64,000 bases of DNA from UBA12191 sp009937185 (GTDB lineage Bacteria > Planctomycetota > UBA8108 > UBA1146). The position numbers and the translations under genes were made by a program. The notes under the pieces are model-generated. The model was not told the origin of the DNA and made no database searches. It saw only the letters and a list, made by a program, of their open reading frames with translations. Positions within the stretch are counted from its first letter, which is position 1, and each line of letters opens with the position of its first letter. Below are positions 43,123 to 52,728 of this stretch, piece after piece. Where the stretch lies: the NCBI GenBank assembly GCA_938075155.1, contig CALJGL010000009.1:1-64000 (forward strand). The letters are read 5' to 3'.

Positions 43123-45537
43123 ATGATGCCCTATAGTCCCCAAGAAATTGAACCGCGCTGGCAAGCTCATTGGCAAGAGAATGACTTGTTCAGAGCGGGT
43201 GATCGTAATGAGTTGCCGAAGTACTATGTCCTCGACATGTTCCCGTATCCTTCGGGAAGCGGATTACATGTGGGTCATACGGAAGGCTACACAGCGAGTG
43301 ATATCGTTGCTCGATATAAGCGAATGAAGGGCTTCGATGTTCTTCATCCGATGGGGTACGACGCTTTTGGATTGCCCGCAGAGCAATATGCGATAGAAAA
43401 GGGAGTTCATCCCGAAAACTCGACCCGAGAAAACATTGAGATGTTTAGTCGCCAACTTCAGGCGATGGGTTACTCCTATGACTGGGATAGAGAATTCTCA
43501 ACCTGTGACCCGTCTTATTATCACTGGACGCAATGGATTTTCCTTAAGCTCGTCGAGCATGACCTCGCATATCAAGAAGAAGCGATGGTGAACTGGTGCC
43601 CTGCTCTGGGTACGGTGTTGGCTAATGATGAAGTCATCGACGGTAAGAGTGAGCGAGGGGGGCACGAAGTCGTTCGCCAACCCATGAAGCAGTGGATGCT
43701 CAGAATCACCGCGTATGCTGATCGACTTCTCGCAGGATTAGATGAGGTTGATTTCCCAGAGTCGATCAAATCGATGCAGAGAGATCGAATCGGTCGTTCC
43801 GAAGGGGCAGATGCAACCTTTGAGATAGAGGGCTCGGAACTGACTATCGAAGTCTTTACCACGCGCCCAGACACCCTCTTTGGAGCTACATTTTGCGTTC
43901 TCTCTCCAGAACATCTTTTAGTCAACGAAGTCACTTCCGCTGATTATCGTGAAACTGTGGATGCCTACCGGGAAGAAGCGGCACGTAAAAGCGATATCGA
44001 ACGATCTGGTACTGACGCAGGTAAGACAGGAGTTTTCACCGGAGCGTATGCCTTGAATCCTGTGAATGGTGACCGGATGCCTATCTGGATTGCTGACTAT
44101 GTCCTCATGGGATACGGCACAGGGGCCATCATGTGTGTTCCTGGCCATGATCAGCGTGACTGGGATTTTGCAAAAAGATTTGATCTTCCCATCACCGAAG
44201 TTGTCAGCGGTGGAGATGTTCAAGTTGAGGCGTATTCCGGAGATGGCCAGCTGGTGAACAGTGGATTCCTCAACGGATTCAATAAATCAGAAGCGATAAC
44301 GAAGATGATTTCCTGGTTGGAAGATCGTGATCTCGGAAAAGGTATCGTTCGTTATCGATTGCGAGATTGGATTTTTGCACGTCAGAGATACTGGGGTGAA
44401 CCTGTTCCTGTTGTGTATGATGAAAACGGTGAGGTACATCCTCTTCCCGAATCTGCATTGCCACTTGAACTTCCTCATTTGGAAGATTTTGCTCCCACTG
44501 GGACCGGAAAATCTCCATTGGCTAGAGCCACAGATTGGGCTTCAACAGAAGTTCCTACTACAGGGGCTCCGGGAAGTAGAGAACTTGATACGATGCCGGG
44601 AAGTGCCGGATCTAGCGCTTATTTCCTGAGGTTTATTGATCCAAAAAACAACACAACACTCGTCGATCCAGAGAAGGCAAAAAGATGGATGCCGGTGGAT
44701 TTGTATCTGGGTGGTGCTGAACATGCTGTGGGGCATTTGCTTTATTCGAGATTTTGGACCAAATTTCTCTTCGACCTGGGTGTTTGTCCGGTGGATGAGC
44801 CCTACGCAAAATTAGTCAACCAAGGGATGATCTTGGGCGAAGATCATCGAAAGATGTCGAAGAGATTTGGAAATGTCGTCGATCCCCTCGACGTCATCTC
44901 AGATCAAGGTGCAGATGCATTGCGTGTCTATGAGATGTTTATGGGGCCGATTGAAGCAGATAAGCCGTGGTCCACTGGGGGTCTTATGGGGGCTCGCCGG
45001 TTTCTAGACCGCGTGTGGCGACTGTTCTTCGATGAAGATGATCAACTTCGCGATCTTGAAGCCAAGCCCAATGATGATCAAATGCGATTACTCCACAGGA
45101 CGATCTCAAAGGTGGATTCAGATACTGAGAGTTTGAGTTTTAATACCGCTATTTCTCAGATGATGACCTTTGTTAATGAAATGACGGCTTCAGAATCTCG
45201 CCCACGCGATATCTTGGAACCGTTTTGTCTTCTCCTTGCTCCTTATGCTCCACATCTTGCTGAAGAGTTATGGCAAGTTTTGGGGCATGACCATTCAATG
45301 CTCTGGGAAAGTTTTCCCCAAGCAGAAGAGCAGTGGTTGGCGGTATCAAAGGTGGAGGTTCCGGTTCAGATCAACGGAAAGGTCCGAACCCGTATGGAAG
45401 TTGAAGCTGAAATTTCAGAAGAACAGATTCGAGAACTTGTTCTTGCTGACGAACGTGTTCAGGAGTACACAGAGGGCAAGGATCTAGTGAAGTTTGTTTG
45501 GATCCCGGGAAGAATGGTCAACCTAGTCGTTAAATAA
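43123..45537 (+). CDS. leuS: Leucyl-tRNA synthetase
   Basis: The likely start is ATG 43123 (or 43126), with AGGTGAAG upstream; an in-frame ATG at 43075 is also possible. About 804 residues. This class I enzyme charges tRNA-Leu. The bacterial type is recognised from MFPYPSGSGLHVGHTEGY (HIGH motif as HVGH), the CP1 editing domain (TTRPDTLFGATFCVLSPEH, TGAYALNPVNGDRMPIW) and DWIFARQRYWGEPVP. The KMSKRFGN loop and an anticodon-binding region follow. Confidence 0.97.
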   Translation: MMPYSPQEIEPRWQAHWQENDLFRAGDRNELPKYYVLDMFPYPSGSGLHVGHTEGYTASDIVARYKRMKGFDVLHPMGYDAFGLPAEQYAIEKGVHPENSTRENIEMFSRQLQAMGYSYDWDREFSTCDPSYYHWTQWIFLKLVEHDLAYQEEAMVNWCPALGTVLANDEVIDGKSERGGHEVVRQPMKQWMLRITAYADRLLAGLDEVDFPESIKSMQRDRIGRSEGADATFEIEGSELTIEVFTTRPDTLFGATFCVLSPEHLLVNEVTSADYRETVDAYREEAARKSDIERSGTDAGKTGVFTGAYALNPVNGDRMPIWIADYVLMGYGTGAIMCVPGHDQRDWDFAKRFDLPITEVVSGGDVQVEAYSGDGQLVNSGFLNGFNKSEAITKMISWLEDRDLGKGIVRYRLRDWIFARQRYWGEPVPVVYDENGEVHPLPESALPLELPHLEDFAPTGTGKSPLARATDWASTEVPTTGAPGSRELDTMPGSAGSSAYFLRFIDPKNNTTLVDPEKAKRWMPVDLYLGGAEHAVGHLLYSRFWTKFLFDLGVCPVDEPYAKLVNQGMILGEDHRKMSKRFGNVVDPLDVISDQGADALRVYEMFMGPIEADKPWSTGGLMGARRFLDRVWRLFFDEDDQLRDLEAKPNDDQMRLLHRTISKVDSDTESLSFNTAISQMMTFVNEMTASESRPRDILEPFCLLLAPYAPHLAEELWQVLGHDHSMLWESFPQAEEQWLAVSKVEVPVQINGKVRTRMEVEAEISEEQIRELVLADERVQEYTEGKDLVKFVWIPGRMVNLVVK

Positions 45538-45755
45538 GGCAGGCCTTATTCTCAGACAGGTTTTTCAGGCAAGAATCCCTAGTGCCGTTGGGCCCTAGTG
45601 CCGTTGGGCTTCTGTGGCCTCTTGAATAAATCCGCGGCTTCTTGGATAAAGAGGCGCAGAGATGATCGGAATCCACAAAATCTAGAAATCGGCATCCGTG
45701 CCGGGTCTTCAGGAACGACCGAGACCGCCATATGGCGTCTCGGTCGATTTTTTTT
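45533..45755 (+). terminator. Hairpins and tandem repeat downstream of leuS, ending in a terminator
   Basis: AATAAGGC/GCCTTATT (45533-45550) forms a hairpin over the leuS stop. A 16-bp tandem duplication (45577-45592 and 45593-45608, CCCTAGTGCCGTTGGG) follows. A Rho-independent terminator comes next: stem 45717-45729 with 45734-45745 (one bulged C), then T-run 45748-45755. No gene is seen in 45538-45808. Confidence 0.7.
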
Positions 45756-45808
45756 ATAGTCTTCAGGGGATGAGAAGATTTAAATAGGTAGAAGAATAGT
45801 CAGGAGCA

Positions 45809-46258
45809 ATGATGAATGAAGAACTGATCGAGGAACTGACCAAGTCGTACTGGATGGAGATCGAGACGACGATAAGTTACATCGCAGCCTCGACGAATCT
45901 GGTCGGAGTACAGGCAGAGCCTATCAAGCAATCTCTTGCCGCCGATGTGTTGGAAGAAATTCAACATGCACAGATTCTTGCTAAGAGAATTCATATCATC
46001 GGAGGTGTGATTCCAGGCAGCATGTCTTTCAGTGCTGGCCAATTAACGATGCAACCCACAGAAGAGTCAACGGATGTTGTCTCTGTGATCAAAGGGGTTA
46101 TCGATACTGAAGTAGCCGCTATTAATCAGTACAAGAAAATCATCAAACTATGTGAAGATGATCCTGTCACTGAAGATATTTGTGTCACCTTACTCGCCGA
46201 TGAAGAAGAGCACCTCAGAAGCTTTCAAGGATACTTGTACGAGTTTGAAAACCGTTAG
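45809..46258 (+). CDS. Ferritin-like/bacterioferritin-domain protein
   Basis: This 149-residue protein is a four-helix bundle. Putative di-iron ligands are an early Glu (MEIETTISY), a Glu/His pair EEIQHAQ, a Glu in DTEVAAINQY and a second Glu/His pair DEEEHLR. This is the ferritin-like (Dps/bacterioferritin) arrangement. The typical heme-binding Met of Bfr is not identifiable. It may store iron or protect against peroxide (inference). It is convergent with fumC. Confidence 0.85.
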   Translation: MMNEELIEELTKSYWMEIETTISYIAASTNLVGVQAEPIKQSLAADVLEEIQHAQILAKRIHIIGGVIPGSMSFSAGQLTMQPTEESTDVVSVIKGVIDTEVAAINQYKKIIKLCEDDPVTEDICVTLLADEEEHLRSFQGYLYEFENR

Positions 46259-47631
46259 GTCATTTCTGAAGGAACGACCCAGGAATCAAATTCTTCACCT
46301 GTGCAGTATCCTTTTTCTATCGCCACTTCTCGGAGAGTCTTGCCTTCGGCGTGGGCTGTCTTTGCCACATCTGCCGCTTTGTCGTAGCCGATGTGAGGAT
46401 TCAAAGCTGTGACTAACATCAGTGATCGGTGTAGTAAATCTTCGATGCGTTCTTGAATCGGCTCGATACCTTCCGCACAATTTTCCCTAAAGGAATCTAT
46501 TGAAGCGGCAAGGAGATCGATGGACTGCAAGACGCAATCACCGATCACAGGCATATATACATTGAGCTCAAAATTGCCCAGCGATCCGCTGAATCCAATC
46601 GCTGCATCGTTGCCCAGTACACGGGCACACACCATCGTCATCGCTTCAGATTGAGTGGGATTCACTTTTCCGGGCATGATGGAGGATCCGGGCTCATTTG
46701 CAGGAATGGTGATCTCCCCAATGCCACAACGAGGTCCACTTGCGAGCCAGCGAACGTCATTCGCAATTTTGTGAAGGGCGGAAGCGAGAGTTTTGAGTGC
46801 TCCTGATAATGCGACGAGAGCTTCCTTGCCACCGAGTTGAGCAAACTTATTGGGGGCGGGAATAAACGGTATTCCTGTCGTCTTCGACAAGACAGCTGGA
46901 ACTTTTTCCGCATAACCTTCCCGAGTGTTGAGCCCGGTTCCAACGGCAGTGCCGCCAATCGGAAGTTCATGGATCAGTTCCAATGCAGATTTCAAATTAT
47001 GATCTGCTATGCGTAATTGATCTGACCAGCCACTGATTTCCTGACCAAGAGTTAATGGAGTGGCATCTTGCAGGTGAGTTCTTCCAATTTTCACGATGCC
47101 AGAATTTTTTCTGGCGAGATCCATAAAGCAATCTCGAAGTGCAGATATTGCTGGGATCAGTCGATCGTGACATTCCGATGCGCATGCGACATGTATCGCT
47201 GTCGGAAAAGAATCATTGGTGCTCTGGGCATGATTGACGTGGTCATTTGGATGTACCGGTGATTTACTTCCGAGAGGCTGACCCAGCGTCTGGTTTGCTC
47301 TATTAGCGATGACCTCATTAGAGTTCATGTTCGATTGAGTGCCGGAGCCCGTTTGATAGACAACGAGAGGGAAGTGGTCATCCAAGTCACCGCGGATGAC
47401 TTCATCTGTCGCGCCAATGATGGCTTCTGCAACTTCATTAGGAATTCCACCCAGTTCTGCGTTCACTTGAGCCGCCGCTTGCTTGACGAGGCCCATCGCA
47501 CGAATCATTGGGCGTCGCATTCGTTCAGAACCGATACGGAAATTTTGTAGTGACCTTTGGGTCTGTGCTCCCCAGAGTCGATCTGAGGGAACTTGAACTT
47601 CTCCCATAGTGTCTTTTTCGATTCGGTAATC
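46255..47631 (-). CDS. fumC: Fumarate hydratase class II
   Basis: The start is ATG 47631 with GAGGAG upstream; 458 residues (E. coli FumC 467). It interconverts fumarate and malate in the TCA cycle without iron-sulfur clusters. Family hallmarks are TGSGTQSNMNSNEVIANRA, the SxxHPNDHVNHAQSTNDSFPTA site, GRTHLQDATPLTLGQEI and the signature GSSIMPGKVNPTQ. Confidence 0.96.
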   Translation of the reverse strand, partial: DYRIEKDTMGEVQVPSDRLWGAQTQRSLQNFRIGSERMRRPMIRAMGLVKQAAAQVNAELGGIPNEVAEAIIGATDEVIRGDLDDHFPLVVYQTGSGTQSNMNSNEVIANRANQTLGQPLGSKSPVHPNDHVNHAQSTNDSFPTAIHVACASECHDRLIPAISALRDCFMDLARKNSGIVKIGRTHLQDATPLTLGQEISGWSDQLRIADHNLKSALELIHELPIGGTAVGTGLNTREGYAEKVPAVLSKTTGIPFIPAPNKFAQLGGKEALVALSGALKTLASALHKIANDVRWLASGPRCGIGEITIPANEPGSSIMPGKVNPTQSEAMTMVCARVLGNDAAIGFSGSLGNFELNVYMPVIGDCVLQSIDLLAASIDSFRENCAEGIEPIQERIEDLLHRSLMLVTALNPHIGYDKAADVAKTAHAEGKTLREVAIEKGYCTGEEFDSWVVPSEMT

Positions 47632-47806
47632 CATAGCGACTCCTCTCGGGAACAAGGTACACGATAGATGCCATAGGAGGCCACCGAAGCCGAGTCATTA
47701 CCGGTGAAGTGAAGGCTCGATCCTGTCCAACCCTAGTTCTACAATCAGGCCCGTGACTTCAACAACTAGGTCCCACGCGCCCTTTTCAGCACTTAGGAGA
47801 ACCCCA

Positions 47807-50800
47807 ATGACCAAGATTTTTCCGATAGTGGCCTTCGTCCTTATTTTTTCAGCTGTTCTTGGAGTCATCAACATTCTTTCGGCACAGGACGCGCCGTGGG
47901 AAGAGATGGATTACGGACCGTTTTTGTCTGCTGCGATAGAAGTGACCCCAGACAACATTGCTTGTAAGGGAGTGGCAATTCCGCTCACAGACGATGGAAG
48001 TCGTGCGGTGCTCTTTGATACGGCGGAGTTGCGGTGGGCGGCTGCGTGGGAAGGTGAATTTGTTGAACTCAGAGGCATCGTCTACGACGGGCCTCATGGA
48101 ACATGGCCTCGTATCTCGGGCGATCCGATTTGGACGAATCCACAGGGTCCAGGGGTGGTAGCTCAAGGTCAGTCTTTCGAAGATCCTAGAAAGGTACCCT
48201 ATGGACCTCTACCTGAGGGTGGCGGGCGATGGAAAGGATTACAAAGAGATCTCAGCGGAATTCTTCTCCATTATTCGATAGGAACTGCGGATATTTTTGA
48301 GCGGCCACTCCATCTAAACGGGGAAGAAATTGAAGTTTGGAAGAGATCCATACATTGTAAAAATCTCAAAGGAGGATTGCAGTTTTCTTTGATGGAAGCA
48401 GAAGAGGGCGCAAAACTTTCGGAGGTTCGATTACTTCCAAATGAAGTCAATAAATCGGAAAGCCTTCTCGAGCTTTCAGATGGCCGGAAATTCCTGATTG
48501 ACCTCAAGTCCTCAAAATCGAATAACAACTCTGCAAAGTTACTTCTTCGCTCAGGTCGATTAATTCTTGAGGTGACATCAGCCGGAGACGATGAAATTTA
48601 CACACATTTACATCTCTCTAAATTTGAAAACTCAGATTCTGTACAACAATTTCGATCGGTAGTGAATCGCAGGTACTTTCGTGATCCTTCTCCACTTGGA
48701 GAAATCTGGGGACAAGGTTCGAAAGCAATTTTTGAAGAAGAAATCGAATTGAATGGAAAGCTTGCAGTTAATCCTGATTCAGAAGAAGAATCGGAGTACA
48801 TGGTTATTCCTGCAGGAACAGAGATTGTTGAGAGAGATATAGACTTATTTTCTGGAGAAACCGTAAGCCTCTATGGCATGGAAGGATCAGTTCTTTCAGA
48901 AGAGATAACTGAAAATCCAACAGAATCTGCTGTTCTCGTATTTAAAGGAAAATCGAAATCGTATCTGAAACTTATCGCAGGTTGGAATTGCGACGAAAGT
49001 TCCGGAGAGTTAATGGAAAATATTGTCGACGCTGAGAAAGATCTCAATTTAGAAGGTGTAACTTGGCGTAGGGGAGTGCGCGGCAGGGCTCTTGATTTCG
49101 ATGGGACTTCGAGGGCGATTTGGACACGACATGAAAACTTCGAATTTTATACACATGGACTGACTTTTGGTGCTTGGGTATGCACAACAAAAGACGGATC
49201 TATTTTTTCTCAGACACGAAGTGACGGACCATGGATGGAGGGTGGAAAAGCCTTTTTCATTCGAGATGGGCGTCTATGTTTTGATATCGGCTGGGTGGGG
49301 GCTGTTAGCGGAAATCGAGAAGTAACAGATGGTCGCTGGCATCATGTGGCGTTTTCATGGAATCCATGGACCCGGCAAGTTCGATTATTCCTTGATGGTA
49401 CAGAAGACGGGGAGGGAATACTCGAATTGGAAGGCCCCATCGAAGACGCAGTTATCCAGATAGGTTTCACTGCAGATAACTTTCCAGAAGAACCATATTT
49501 TAGTGGCTACATCGATGGAATCCGAATGTATGCCAAGGCAGATGCTGATGAATCAGATGTGATGGCGATTGCTGCTGAGTCAGGGGAGCCATTGGTGAGG
49601 TCAGTGGCGGTAACCGGATTAAACAAAGCTCGATTCAAATTAGTTTCTGGCGAAGACCCAGGGGTGAAACTTGTTGTTCAGCAAAGCCTTGCAGATCAAA
49701 AGGGCACATCATACGAGTGGTCTGGCCCTGTTTCACGATTGCCTGAATTCATCGATTCTTTGCAAGAAGAAGGGGTGACTTCTGAAACCCCGTTTGAAAT
49801 GGACCAGATCACTTGGCCCGAAGACAATCCTTGGGATTCATGGATGCGCTTTGGCGACTTTGATTTTCTCAATAATGGGAAATCTGCTGCTATTTCGACA
49901 TGGAATGGCGATGTTTGGCGTGTTGATGGAATCACTGAAGGGTTAGAAAAACTGAGTTGGCGAAGAATCGCCAGTGGTTTAAGTCAGCCACTGGGCCTGT
50001 TGACCCGTGAGAAGACGGGTGGGCAAGAGCAGATTCTCGTCCTAGGGCGGGATCAGATTACCGAGCTCGTGGATGTGAATGGTGATTACGAGACGGACAT
50101 CTACCGTGCTTTTAATGTGGATGCGATGAATTCGCCTCACTTCCATGAGCCTGCTGGGGGTCTTCAGGAAGGAGTTGATGGGAAAGTCTATTATTTGAAA
50201 GCAGCCAGGCATGCAAAATTACCTACCCATCCCCAACATGGAACTTTGATTCAAGTAGATGGAGATGGTTCTAGTTCACGAGTTGTTGCATCCGGATTTA
50301 GAGCACCCAATGGATTAGCAGTGGACCAAGATGGAATTGCATGGGGTTCAGATCAAGAAGGTCATTGGACGCCTGCTAATCGCATCAATCGTATCACCGA
50401 AGGTTCGTTCCATGGAAATAACTGGAGCGGAAGCATGCTCAATGCGAAAGAACTTCGAACAACATATGAACCACCTCTTTGTTGGATTCATCCTTCTGTC
50501 GATCGCTCACCCGCAGCACAGGTGCGTGTTCCAGAAGGAATATGGGGTGATCTGAGTGGCAAATTACTAGGATTATCTTATGGAACTGGCGAGGTGTATT
50601 TAATTCTGGAAGACGAAGTAGAGGGTCAGCATCAAGGCGGGATAGTTCCGTTACCTATCGCGACTCCAACGGGAACGATGCGAGGACGGTTTAATGAGGA
50701 TGGAAGTTTATATCTTTCAGGACTTTTTGGATGGTCCTCTGATAAGACAAATTCAGGAGGTTTTTACCGAGTGAGAAGGACTGAATCTCCATGGCCGATA

Positions 50801-51157
50801 CCAATATCGATAAAACCGCAACAATGGGGATTAAAAATCAAATTCAGTGAAAAAATTACCACTAAACCTGAAAACTTATTAGAAGCGTTTAATTTGGAAG
50901 GCTGGAACTATCGTTGGAGTAGCAACTATGGCTCTCCAAAGTTAGACCTTGTAACAGGTGAAGAAGGAACGACTCGGTTAAATATAGAGTCAGTGAAACT
51001 CTCTAACGATGGCAGAGAGGTACAACTTGTTATCCCTGAAATGATGCCTGCTATGCAGATGCATCTGGATTGGTCTTTGAGTTTTGAAGCATTGGGCCAA
51101 AAAGAGTCCTATATACATTTTACAGTTCATGCATTAGCCAAGAGACCTAATGATTAA
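47807..51157 (+). CDS. Secreted DUF6797 + LamG + sorbosone-dehydrogenase-like protein
   Basis: The start is ATG 47807, with AGGAG upstream; about 1116 residues. A signal/anchor segment (IFPIVAFVLIFSAVLGVINIL) is followed by a DUF6797-type region (WEEMDYGPFLSAAI, TDDGSRAVLFDTAELRWAAAWEG). A LamG/concanavalin-like domain lies at about 410-600 (GLTFGAWV, WHHVAFSWNP, GYIDGIRMYAKA). A beta-propeller related to PQQ/sorbosone dehydrogenases follows (GFRAPNGLAVDQDG, EGSFHGNNW). This multi-domain form is common in Planctomycetota and is thought to process sugars or polysaccharides extracellularly. Confidence 0.8.
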   Translation: MTKIFPIVAFVLIFSAVLGVINILSAQDAPWEEMDYGPFLSAAIEVTPDNIACKGVAIPLTDDGSRAVLFDTAELRWAAAWEGEFVELRGIVYDGPHGTWPRISGDPIWTNPQGPGVVAQGQSFEDPRKVPYGPLPEGGGRWKGLQRDLSGILLHYSIGTADIFERPLHLNGEEIEVWKRSIHCKNLKGGLQFSLMEAEEGAKLSEVRLLPNEVNKSESLLELSDGRKFLIDLKSSKSNNNSAKLLLRSGRLILEVTSAGDDEIYTHLHLSKFENSDSVQQFRSVVNRRYFRDPSPLGEIWGQGSKAIFEEEIELNGKLAVNPDSEEESEYMVIPAGTEIVERDIDLFSGETVSLYGMEGSVLSEEITENPTESAVLVFKGKSKSYLKLIAGWNCDESSGELMENIVDAEKDLNLEGVTWRRGVRGRALDFDGTSRAIWTRHENFEFYTHGLTFGAWVCTTKDGSIFSQTRSDGPWMEGGKAFFIRDGRLCFDIGWVGAVSGNREVTDGRWHHVAFSWNPWTRQVRLFLDGTEDGEGILELEGPIEDAVIQIGFTADNFPEEPYFSGYIDGIRMYAKADADESDVMAIAAESGEPLVRSVAVTGLNKARFKLVSGEDPGVKLVVQQSLADQKGTSYEWSGPVSRLPEFIDSLQEEGVTSETPFEMDQITWPEDNPWDSWMRFGDFDFLNNGKSAAISTWNGDVWRVDGITEGLEKLSWRRIASGLSQPLGLLTREKTGGQEQILVLGRDQITELVDVNGDYETDIYRAFNVDAMNSPHFHEPAGGLQEGVDGKVYYLKAARHAKLPTHPQHGTLIQVDGDGSSSRVVASGFRAPNGLAVDQDGIAWGSDQEGHWTPANRINRITEGSFHGNNWSGSMLNAKELRTTYEPPLCWIHPSVDRSPAAQVRVPEGIWGDLSGKLLGLSYGTGEVYLILEDEVEGQHQGGIVPLPIATPTGTMRGRFNEDGSLYLSGLFGWSSDKTNSGGFYRVRRTESPWPIPISIKPQQWGLKIKFSEKITTKPENLLEAFNLEGWNYRWSSNYGSPKLDLVTGEEGTTRLNIESVKLSNDGREVQLVIPEMMPAMQMHLDWSLSFEALGQKESYIHFTVHALAKRPND

Positions 51158-51279
51158 CTTGAGTCTATAAATATTAATAAAAATAAAGTATGTATTAGAA
51201 AAAATTTGAAGAAAAAAAGAACTCGAATACGTACACTTAAAGAGTGACTTGTTTTTTTTGGTGGTGATAGACGAACATA

Positions 51280-51325
51280 TCGCATGGTTGGCTGACTATG
51301 CGAATCTTGGCGAGGTGCCTCGCCA
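51280..51325 (+). promoter_or_regulatory. Two adjacent inverted repeats upstream of the ECF sigma gene
   Basis: TCGCAT (51280-51285)/ATGCGA (51298-51303) and TGGCGAGG/CCTCGCCA (51308-51325, 2-nt centre) precede the gene by 45-90 bp. A TTGACA hexamer lies at 51334-51339. They could be an operator or structured leader. Confidence 0.4.
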
Positions 51326-51371
51326 GTCATTTCTTGACACGTTTTAAAAACATGAGTTGAAAGTAAAATAA

Positions 51372-52187
51372 ATGACGCAGACCGAAGCCAAAAATAGTTA
51401 TCCGGAAGATCCCGGAGAGGCTGTTGAGAAGATAATAGAACGTCACGGATCGTTGCTTTACTCCCTAGGACTAAAATTTTGCGGAAATGAATGGGAAGCT
51501 GAAGATCTAGTCCAAGAAACAATGATCAATGCCTTCAAAGGTTGGGAATCATTCGAAGGCAGATCAAAGGTTACGACGTGGCTGTACACCATTGCGTCGA
51601 GAGTGTGTCAGAAAATTCACCGAAAAAAAGTAGGGGAGCCTCTTTACATAGAGTCTCTCCAAGAGCTTGTCCCTCTGAATGCTAAAGATTTCGCTAAAAC
51701 AGCATCCGAATTAGATTCACTTGAATTAGCAGAAGTGAAGAAAGAATCATTGGAGAAAATCGAGAGAGGCATATCCCAGTTACCCTTAGAATTTAGGATG
51801 CCTTTAATATTAAAAGACGTCGTTGGAATGACGGGCCCTGAGATTTCAAGAATTATGGAAATTGAAGAAGGAACTGTTAAAAGCCGAGTGCATAGAGCGA
51901 GATTGAAATTGAGAAAAATTGTCGATAGTTTGATGCCAAGGATGGAGATTGAGCCTCCTCCAGTACAGTATTCAGTAGAAGTATGTTTAGATTTACTGAA
52001 TGCGAAACAATCTGCGATTGATAACAATGTGGAGTTTACGTCTGACATTATCTGTCTAAGGTGTCAATCTGTATTTGATTCTCTCGATATAGCTCATGAC
52101 GTATGTTCGAGAATCGCTTCCAATGAAATTCCGGATGGCCTGTTAGATCGCATAAAGGAGAAGATAGGCCGTAATAAAGATTCGTAA
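51372..52187 (+). CDS. ECF-family sigma factor with Cys/His-containing C-terminal extension
   Basis: This 271-residue protein has a sigma-70 region 2 (about 22-85: AEDLVQETMINAFKGWESF, TWLYTIASRVCQ) and region 4 (about 130-185: LPLEFRMPLILKDVVGMTG, EEGTVKSRVHRARLKLRK). A tail of about 70 residues follows with Cys205, a CLRC pair (228/231) and H242-x2-C245. It resembles a zinc-binding anti-sigma-like module fused to the sigma factor. No separate anti-sigma gene adjoins it. The sulfur operon lies downstream on the same strand after a 541-bp gap. Confidence 0.85.
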   Translation: MTQTEAKNSYPEDPGEAVEKIIERHGSLLYSLGLKFCGNEWEAEDLVQETMINAFKGWESFEGRSKVTTWLYTIASRVCQKIHRKKVGEPLYIESLQELVPLNAKDFAKTASELDSLELAEVKKESLEKIERGISQLPLEFRMPLILKDVVGMTGPEISRIMEIEEGTVKSRVHRARLKLRKIVDSLMPRMEIEPPPVQYSVEVCLDLLNAKQSAIDNNVEFTSDIICLRCQSVFDSLDIAHDVCSRIASNEIPDGLLDRIKEKIGRNKDS

Positions 52188-52728
52188 TCAGTATCTGAGT
52201 TATTGATTTTCGAAAGTTTCTAATTTTTTGGGGAACCCCTCTAAATAACTAGGCTCTAAACCTATAAGCAAAGGCAATAACCGGATTCACCTCGGTTCCT
52301 GTCTAGTCTTCCATAGGGTGTGTACTCATGGGCTGCCCGACCAGGTTTGACCGTGAGTGCCTCCCTAATTATTATAAAATTTTTTGCTCCCAAACAGCGT
52401 AGAGTTTTCATTGTCAGTTGATTTGTGTTGAGTCAGTAAATCGCAGGTACTGAGTGGGTACATAACCTCCCTCCCTCGCTCATTATCTGCGATACATTTT
52501 TGGGCAGTGGTCAGAATGCGAAACACCTCCTCCGGGTCTTTATTACCTGGAATCTCTATCCCTGACGCTGCCCAATTTTTTATTTTAGACCGTTACTGTT
52601 CCCTCATACTGTTCCCTCACCTCCTCAGTTACGTCGCCTCATTTTTGTAAAAAATATATCCATATATTACGGAACCATTTCGAAATTTAGATCTCTTATT
52701 TATTGAAGAAGTAAGAAAGAGGTCAAAA
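52188..52728 (+). ncRNA. 541-bp gene-free leader with predicted RNA structure upstream of the sulfur operon
   Basis: A 10-bp stem (52322-52331 with 52351-52360, two G-U pairs) is followed by a T-run at 52380-52385. A second pair of arms (52440-52449 with 52484-52493, 9 of 10 complementary) lies further on. No open reading frame is convincing. It may be a small RNA or a regulatory 5' leader; the class is not recognised. Confidence 0.35.
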
